Assembly (NCBI GenBank): GCA_021156265.1
Contig: JAJNBR010000061.1
Coordinates: forward strand, 1-11,845
Origin: Flavipsychrobacter sp.
Lineage (GTDB): Bacteria; Bacteroidota; Bacteroidia; Chitinophagales; Chitinophagaceae
DNA: 11,845 bases
Direction of reading: 5' to 3'
The notes below the pieces were generated by a model that was not told the origin of the DNA, made no database searches, and saw only the letters and a program-made list of their open reading frames with translations. Every line of letters begins with the position of its first letter. Within the stretch, counting starts at the first letter, position 1. Of this stretch, positions 7,300 to 11,845 are shown in pieces. Both the position numbers and the translations under genes were made by a program.

Positions 7300-9303
7300 A
7301 TGCGGCTTTCCCTTCTGATTTTTGGATTATTGTTACTGGTTCGTACGGACTTTGCTTTCGGACAGGTGCAGGAAATCAAACAGCCGCGAATCCTGATAGT
7401 TCTGGACGGTTCCTCAAGCATGTTGCAGCCTTGGCAGCAAGATCAAAACCGCTTTAAAACAGCTGCCCGTATCATTACCACTCTTATGGACAGCCTGTAT
7501 AAGGTGAATAACCAAGTGGAATTTGCCCTTAGGGTGTACGGTCACCAACACCCGGCGCAGGAAAACAACTGCTTTGACACCCGCCGTGAGGTAATGTTCA
7601 GCAGAGATAATTTTACCCAAATGAGTTTGCGCCTCGCCGCGCTGCAATCGTTAGGGGTTTCTCCTATTGCCTTCTCGCTAAAGGAGGCTGCAGAATATGA
7701 CCTGGTGGAACAATGGAAATATAATTACAGCCTGGTATTGATAACCGACGGAGGTGAAAGCTGCGGCGGCAACATATGCGATATCGTAAAAACGCTGCTG
7801 GAAAGGAAGATACACTTCAAACCATACATTGTTAGTCTGGTAGACTACGCGCCTCTGCGAGACCAGTACGCCTGCCTTGGCAGTTACTTACTTACCGCAA
7901 AGGAAAATGATATACCTGTTACCGTAAGCACGATAGTTGAGTCGTACCGGCCGATGCTGCTTTTGAAGACGCCTGTCCAAAAGATCGAACAGGCATCGGC
8001 GCCTAGTCAGGCAATTCCAAAGGCGGAAGTTCCTAAAGTGGTGATCAAAACGCCGGTTGAAGAAGCGCCACGGCCAAAAGAAACCGTTACTTTTTTGAAT
8101 ACGACGAAAGTCGCAAGGATAAGCGGGGTTGACAGGGTAATTCCGCCTCCGAGATACGCGAAAGTAGATAAACTTTCTGTTTCTCGCGCCCTGCCAGATC
8201 CTGTGGACAAACCGGTAGTCGTAGCCCCTCCGGCAGCCCCCCCGGCGCCGGTAATCGTTCCGACAAGGCAAAAAGAACAGGTCGTGTATTTGAACGCCGG
8301 ACGGATCGCCACCATCAAATTGCCTGAGCAAACAATTGCAAAACCGCAATACGCGAGGGTAGATAAGCTAACTGTGCCACCGCTGACACCCGAGCCCGAA
8401 GAAAAACCCGTAGTTGTAGCTGCGCCACCGCCACCGCCAAAGCCGGCGCCGGTCGTAAAACTAACGCCAAAGCCCACGCCGAAACCTACTCCCCCGCCAC
8501 AGCCGGCAGATGTACCAGCTACAAAACCCAAGGAACCGAAGTTCGCCATAGAACGTGAAGAGCAAAAAGAAACAACCCTGGAAGTCTACTTTACCGATGG
8601 CAAAGGAAAGTTCTATCAAACCACGCCGCAAATAGTATTGCTCGATCCAAAAACAAATTCCCCGGTGCAAAAATTCTTTCGCACCGTGAACATCGCTGGC
8701 AACCCCCAACCGCAGAAATTGCCTGAGGGGGTATATAACCTTACCGTAGCCGGTAAAAGCAACCTGCTTATACGAAACGTAGATGTAAAACTGAACAACA
8801 AAAACAAAATATTGATACAAGTGGGTAAAGCATCGCTGCGTTTTGAATACGAAGACGATCCTAACCAGCCTGTAAAGGAATATTCAGCCCGCGTAAAAAA
8901 GAACTTCGAACCCGGACCACTGTTTACGCAGCTGTGCACCCAGGAGCTGGAATACGACCCCGGCAACTACCATATCGAGATCAGCACACAACCCCGCGAT
9001 CACAGAAGCGTTGACCTTGATTTTGACGCGCTGGTAGTCATCAAAGTGGAAAAACCCGGCTTTGTTCAGATCAATAATACTAACAACGTGGGCAAAGTGA
9101 CACTCTACTACGAATTGGGCGACCAGTTTGTGCAGTTCTATAAATTGGACGTCAATGGCGATTTAAGCAAGCAACACCTTCGGCTACAGCGAGGCCATTA
9201 TAAAGTGGGCTACAATCGAACTCCGAATGTACCCTATGCACAGGAAACGCTTAAAGAGTTTACCGTAAAAACGAATCAAACCACACAAATTTTACTGGAT
9301 TGA
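7300..9303 (+). CDS. Secreted von Willebrand factor A domain protein with duplicated Pro-rich linker and beta-rich C-terminus
   Basis: The 667-residue protein begins with a signal peptide (about 1-21, ending near FAFG). A VWA domain spans about 28-200. Its metal-ion-dependent adhesion site is seen as LDGSSSM (D36, S38, S40), GVSPIA (S121 where Thr is usual) and ITDGGESCGGN (D150). Cysteines 155 and 160 could form a disulfide. Residues 258-387 are two 65-residue imperfect repeats with the shared core YAK/RVDKL and KPVVVA. They lead into a Pro/Lys-rich TonB-like stretch (to about 402). The C-terminal ~240 residues are predicted beta-rich and look like three related modules, each ending in a Gly-x-Tyr turn and a strand pair. 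VWA domains of this kind bind metal and protein ligands. The protein is probably periplasmic or outer-surface; no lipoprotein cysteine, membrane anchor or sorting domain is seen. The next gene starts 2 bases after its stop. Specific function is unknown. Confidence 0.85.
   Translation: MRLSLLIFGLLLLVRTDFAFGQVQEIKQPRILIVLDGSSSMLQPWQQDQNRFKTAARIITTLMDSLYKVNNQVEFALRVYGHQHPAQENNCFDTRREVMFSRDNFTQMSLRLAALQSLGVSPIAFSLKEAAEYDLVEQWKYNYSLVLITDGGESCGGNICDIVKTLLERKIHFKPYIVSLVDYAPLRDQYACLGSYLLTAKENDIPVTVSTIVESYRPMLLLKTPVQKIEQASAPSQAIPKAEVPKVVIKTPVEEAPRPKETVTFLNTTKVARISGVDRVIPPPRYAKVDKLSVSRALPDPVDKPVVVAPPAAPPAPVIVPTRQKEQVVYLNAGRIATIKLPEQTIAKPQYARVDKLTVPPLTPEPEEKPVVVAAPPPPPKPAPVVKLTPKPTPKPTPPPQPADVPATKPKEPKFAIEREEQKETTLEVYFTDGKGKFYQTTPQIVLLDPKTNSPVQKFFRTVNIAGNPQPQKLPEGVYNLTVAGKSNLLIRNVDVKLNNKNKILIQVGKASLRFEYEDDPNQPVKEYSARVKKNFEPGPLFTQLCTQELEYDPGNYHIEISTQPRDHRSVDLDFDALVVIKVEKPGFVQINNTNNVGKVTLYYELGDQFVQFYKLDVNGDLSKQHLRLQRGHYKVGYNRTPNVPYAQETLKEFTVKTNQTTQILLD
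8071..8265 (+). repeat. Pro-rich linker repeat, unit 1 (65 codons)
   Basis: Residues 258-322 of the VWA protein. They align without large gaps to unit 2, sharing KE-V--LN, YAKVDKLSV and KPVVVAPP. The units differ clearly at DNA level, so the duplication is not recent. Confidence 0.75.
8266..8460 (+). repeat. Pro-rich linker repeat, unit 2 (65 codons)
   Basis: Residues 323-387 of the VWA protein, directly adjoining unit 1. Shared positions include KEQVVYLN, YARVDKLTV and KPVVVAAPPPPP. A Lys-Pro-Thr-rich tail follows (388-402). Confidence 0.75.
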
Positions 9304-9305
9304 TA

Positions 9306-9749
9306 ATGACCGGAGTTACAACAAGAACAATATCTGTAAAAGACACAGACGCCTACCGCAAAGTGTATGATCTGCGCGAGGAAGTGTTGCGCCAGCCAAT
9401 AGGGTTGTCACTAAAAGACGAAGATCTTAGCGGCGATGATCTTGATACTGTCGTGATTGCTGAGTCAGGCGGAGAACTTCTTGGATGCGTTATGATACAT
9501 CCCACGCATGAACCAAGCGTGCTGAAATTGCGGCAAATGGCTGTATCGCCTGCACATCAGAAAAAGGGAATTGGGCAGCTAATGATCGCAGCAGCCGAAG
9601 AAGAATGTAAACGTGCCGGAGCGGGAAGAATAATATTACATGCCCGCCTCACCGCCGAAGATTTTTACAAAAAACTTGGTTACGCTACTGTCAGCGATAC
9701 ATTCACAGAAGTGGGTCTTCCTCACGTTGTAATGGAAAAACCGCTATAG
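9306..9749 (+). CDS. GNAT family N-acetyltransferase, YjcF/ElaA-like
   Basis: This 147-residue protein is a single GNAT domain. The acetyl-CoA-binding motif A is visible as VSPAHQKKGIGQ (80-91; the Q-x-x-G-x-G pattern), preceded by the beta strand KLRQMA. The segment AEDFYKKLGYATVS and the ending EVGLPHVVMEK match the YjcF/ElaA group, in which the substrate is mostly unknown. The start ATG at 9306 follows the VWA stop codon by 2 bases; an in-frame TTG at 9300 overlaps that stop and is less likely. It presumably acts in the cytoplasm. The target cannot be predicted; a small molecule or a protein amine are both possible. Confidence 0.88.
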   Translation: MTGVTTRTISVKDTDAYRKVYDLREEVLRQPIGLSLKDEDLSGDDLDTVVIAESGGELLGCVMIHPTHEPSVLKLRQMAVSPAHQKKGIGQLMIAAAEEECKRAGAGRIILHARLTAEDFYKKLGYATVSDTFTEVGLPHVVMEKPL

Positions 9750-10915
9750 TGATAAAGTGCAGGCGAACAACTTCTAAACAAGAATTGAGGCTGTTTACGA
9801 GCGTCAATGAATTGCCGCGTGAATGGGATGGATTGATTCCAGCGGGGCACTTTCTCAGTGCCGATCACCTCAAGGTTTCTGAGCTGTCCCGGCTTCCCGA
9901 TATCCGGTTCTTTTACGTGTTAATATCGGATAAGGATAAACCGGTCGCGGCCGCCTATTTTCAATTACTTTCGCTTCAGAAAAAGCATATAAACGACAAG
10001 CTGGTCAGCAAACAACAGTCGTTGTTGTGGTCTTTATTTACAGGTGCGGCACGACCGAAACTGCTTATTGCCGGTCACCTGTTCCGTCACGACATCTGTT
10101 CATTTTATTGGGATAGTGAACTCTCTTCTTTTGATGCTTATCAATGTTATAAACAAGCTATTGATACTACTTTAAAAGAGTCAGGCGCAATGGCTGTGCT
10201 GCTAAAAGATGCTGCACCTGAACTCGCCACCTATTTCCAACACCTGGCGCCCGAATTTATTTTTTTGCGGAACGACATCTCGATGGAACTGGAAATACCA
10301 GACTCTTGGACCGGCATGACTGATTACGAGAAGGCGCTGAAACATAAGTATGCCCAGCGGTTCAGGAAAATAAGAGCTGCCTGGAACGAACTTGAAGTGA
10401 AAGAACTTTCTGAACAAGAGGTGATCGCTCAAAAGCAAAAGCTTTTTTGGCTGTACAACCAGGTAACAGCCAACCAGCAAATACGGCTGGGATTGCTAAG
10501 CGAAGATTTTCTTGTTCAGCTGAAGACATTTTACAAAGAGGATCTGCGCATTTGGGGTATTTACGAAAACGGGGAGATGATCGGTTTTTACAGCGCGTGG
10601 GTCAAGGGCGATGTTTTCGACATGTTTTATATTGGGTTCGACTATGAGCGGAACGCCGGTCTGCAACTCTATTTTAATATCCTATACTTCAGCATTGAGC
10701 AGGCGCTCAGCTTCGGTAAAAAGAAAGTGATACTGGGACGTACTGCGCTTGATGCCAAGGCGCGCCTGGGCTGTAGCCCACATTATTTGTCGACCTTCCT
10801 ATACATCAGGAACGGCATTCTGCGCAACCGAGTGCTGAGCATCAATAGCAGGAGTTCTGCAAAGGAAGGTGCCTGGGAGGAACGCCACCCATTCAAGCAA
10901 GCTGCGCAATCTTAA
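9749..10915 (+). CDS. GNAT/FemAB-like acyltransferase (Acetyltransf_6-like)
   Basis: The 388-residue protein looks like the two-domain GNAT proteins related to FemAB peptidyltransferases. The C-terminal half carries the GNAT-like core: the strand pair WGIYENGEMIGFYSAW (269-284) and the segment DMFYIGFDYERNAGLQLYF (291-309), which takes the place of the CoA/aminoacyl-tRNA binding turn, followed by helix and strand to about 345. The N-terminal half (about 10-190) is a divergent partner domain. Related proteins acylate cell-wall precursors, lipids or small molecules; substrate is not readable here. The GTG start at 9749 shares one base with the TAG of the preceding GNAT gene. The first internal ATG is far inside, so GTG (or a TTG at 9785) must be used. 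No signal peptide or membrane segment is seen, so it is cytoplasmic. Confidence 0.75.
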   Translation: MIKCRRTTSKQELRLFTSVNELPREWDGLIPAGHFLSADHLKVSELSRLPDIRFFYVLISDKDKPVAAAYFQLLSLQKKHINDKLVSKQQSLLWSLFTGAARPKLLIAGHLFRHDICSFYWDSELSSFDAYQCYKQAIDTTLKESGAMAVLLKDAAPELATYFQHLAPEFIFLRNDISMELEIPDSWTGMTDYEKALKHKYAQRFRKIRAAWNELEVKELSEQEVIAQKQKLFWLYNQVTANQQIRLGLLSEDFLVQLKTFYKEDLRIWGIYENGEMIGFYSAWVKGDVFDMFYIGFDYERNAGLQLYFNILYFSIEQALSFGKKKVILGRTALDAKARLGCSPHYLSTFLYIRNGILRNRVLSINSRSSAKEGAWEERHPFKQAAQS

Positions 10916-10950
10916 TATTGTGTTCTATTTTAGAGCCATAAAGCACCCAC

Positions 10951-11845
10951 ATGAACCGCAAAACACTTTTCAGTGTTGCTTTGTTTATAGCGATCCTGGT
11001 TTTTTTCTGCTGTACATACTATCATGAAATGCTGTACATGTGGCCACGTGGCATACATGCGTGGGCGCAGTCCGACCGGCTTTCGCTGGCAATGAATTTT
11101 TATGACCGCGGCATGAACTTCTTTTTACCCGCTACGCATAATCTATGGCCTGTTGATGGTATCACGGGCGTTGAATTTCCAATACAGAGTTATACCGCCG
11201 CCATCGGCGCTAAACTTTTTGGACGCGATCATATAAGTGCGCTCTTCCGACTATTGAACGTCATTATTTCATGTACAGGATTATTATTTCTGTTCCTTGC
11301 CGGCTACCGGGCTACAAAGGATTTCATTTTCTCTATGGTGCCTCCGTTGTTTATCTTTTGTTCGCCTGTTTATGTCTATTATACCTGCAACTACCTGCCC
11401 GATGCTGCTGCGTGTTCCATAGCATTTGTCGCATTTTATTACTTGCTCATTTACCTGGACAAGCCGCGTACAAAACCGATGCTGGCCACTATCGGTTGGC
11501 TTACCCTTGCATCTCTTATCAAAACATCTGTGGCGCTGTACCTCATCGGGTTTCTTGGATACGTGTTGTTGCAGCGGCTTTTAAGAAAGCATGATTTTAC
11601 CCGGAGGTCTAATTTCATGTATGCACTCGCTGCCATTCTTTCGATAGGCATCCTGATTTCTTATTATTTCTATAACCAGTACCTGAACAATACATACCAT
11701 AGCGGTATGTTCATCGCGCGTCTTCGCCCTTTTGAATCGTGGGCGGAATTGGGTTATTATTTTAATGAAAGCTTCAAACATCAGTGGATTAGCGAGTACT
11801 TAGTTTTACCACAATATCTCATGTTCGTTGCAATAGTAGCAGCGG
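10951..11845 (+). CDS. Second GT-C family membrane glycosyltransferase, 3' end outside window
   Basis: An open frame runs from the ATG at 10951 to the end of the window (298 complete codons, no stop). The protein opens with a membrane helix (about 6-25), then a periplasmic loop with AWAQSDRLSLAMNFYDRG (37-54), and D42 is the likely catalytic Asp. The later EFPIQSYTAAIGAKLFG (75-91) is the typical loop of the GT39/ArnT-like group that carries W-x-Q-S-D and E-F-P. Six or seven more hydrophobic segments follow. Such enzymes transfer sugars from polyprenyl-phosphate donors on the outer face of the inner membrane. It is not closely similar to the GT-C gene at 2907: the motif here is QSD rather than DES. 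It starts 35 bases after the FemAB-like gene with no terminator between, so it may belong to the same transcript. Confidence 0.8.
   Translation, partial: MNRKTLFSVALFIAILVFFCCTYYHEMLYMWPRGIHAWAQSDRLSLAMNFYDRGMNFFLPATHNLWPVDGITGVEFPIQSYTAAIGAKLFGRDHISALFRLLNVIISCTGLLFLFLAGYRATKDFIFSMVPPLFIFCSPVYVYYTCNYLPDAAACSIAFVAFYYLLIYLDKPRTKPMLATIGWLTLASLIKTSVALYLIGFLGYVLLQRLLRKHDFTRRSNFMYALAAILSIGILISYYFYNQYLNNTYHSGMFIARLRPFESWAELGYYFNESFKHQWISEYLVLPQYLMFVAIVAA

Noticed and set aside
8007..8549. Long minus-strand frame of 180 codons, Gly-rich
   Set aside because: It lies opposite the Pro-rich linker of the VWA gene. Its Gly repeats are the antisense reading of Pro codons, and it has no promoter or recognisable domain.
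10926..10933. TATTTTAG as a promoter for the second GT-C gene
   Set aside because: One mismatch to TAnnTTTG and no -33 element. It lies in a short gap where read-through from the upstream gene is equally likely.

Overview
The window looks like a chromosomal segment of a Bacteroidota bacterium, most likely in the Chitinophagaceae/Sphingobacteriia range. The reasons are: exact TAnnTTTG promoter boxes (the Bacteroidota sigma -7 element) just upstream of four genes, no convincing Shine-Dalgarno sequences, a stand-alone homocysteine-binding MetH domain, and a gamma/alpha-fused 2-oxoacid:ferredoxin oxidoreductase subunit. Genus cannot be read from the sequence. The window is gene-dense: nine coding regions, two of them cut by the window edges. 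The longest non-coding stretch is the 157-base divergent spacer at 7143-7299. I see no RNA genes, insertion sequences, CRISPR arrays or phage genes.

Left part (1-2856): the 3' end of a split methionine synthase (homocysteine domain only) meets a convergent paaG-type enoyl-CoA hydratase/isomerase across a symmetric terminator. paaG is divergent from yifB/comM, a complete AAA+ ATPase gene of the branch-migration helicase family. These three look like housekeeping or core metabolic genes.

Middle part (2857-7142): an ArnT/PMT-like GT-C membrane glycosyltransferase overlaps by 14 bases a DPM1/ArnC/GtrB-like GT2 enzyme. The two together suggest a lipid-phosphate-sugar pathway: the GT2 loads a sugar on undecaprenyl phosphate in the cytoplasm and the GT-C enzyme transfers it outside. 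A second symmetric terminator separates them from a convergent korA-like gene that has no beta-subunit gene beside it.

Right part (7143-11845): a divergent promoter region starts a tight run of four plus-strand genes. These are a secreted von Willebrand A protein with a duplicated proline-rich linker and a repetitive beta-rich C-terminus, a small GNAT acetyltransferase (2-base gap), a larger GNAT/FemAB-like transferase (1-base overlap, GTG start), and a second, unrelated GT-C glycosyltransferase that runs off the end of the window. The first three are probably translationally coupled and form the least ordinary part of the window. No clear new defence or mobile system is visible. The VWA-GNAT-FemAB-like-GT-C run is the best candidate for an uncharacterised cell-envelope module, and that reading is inference.
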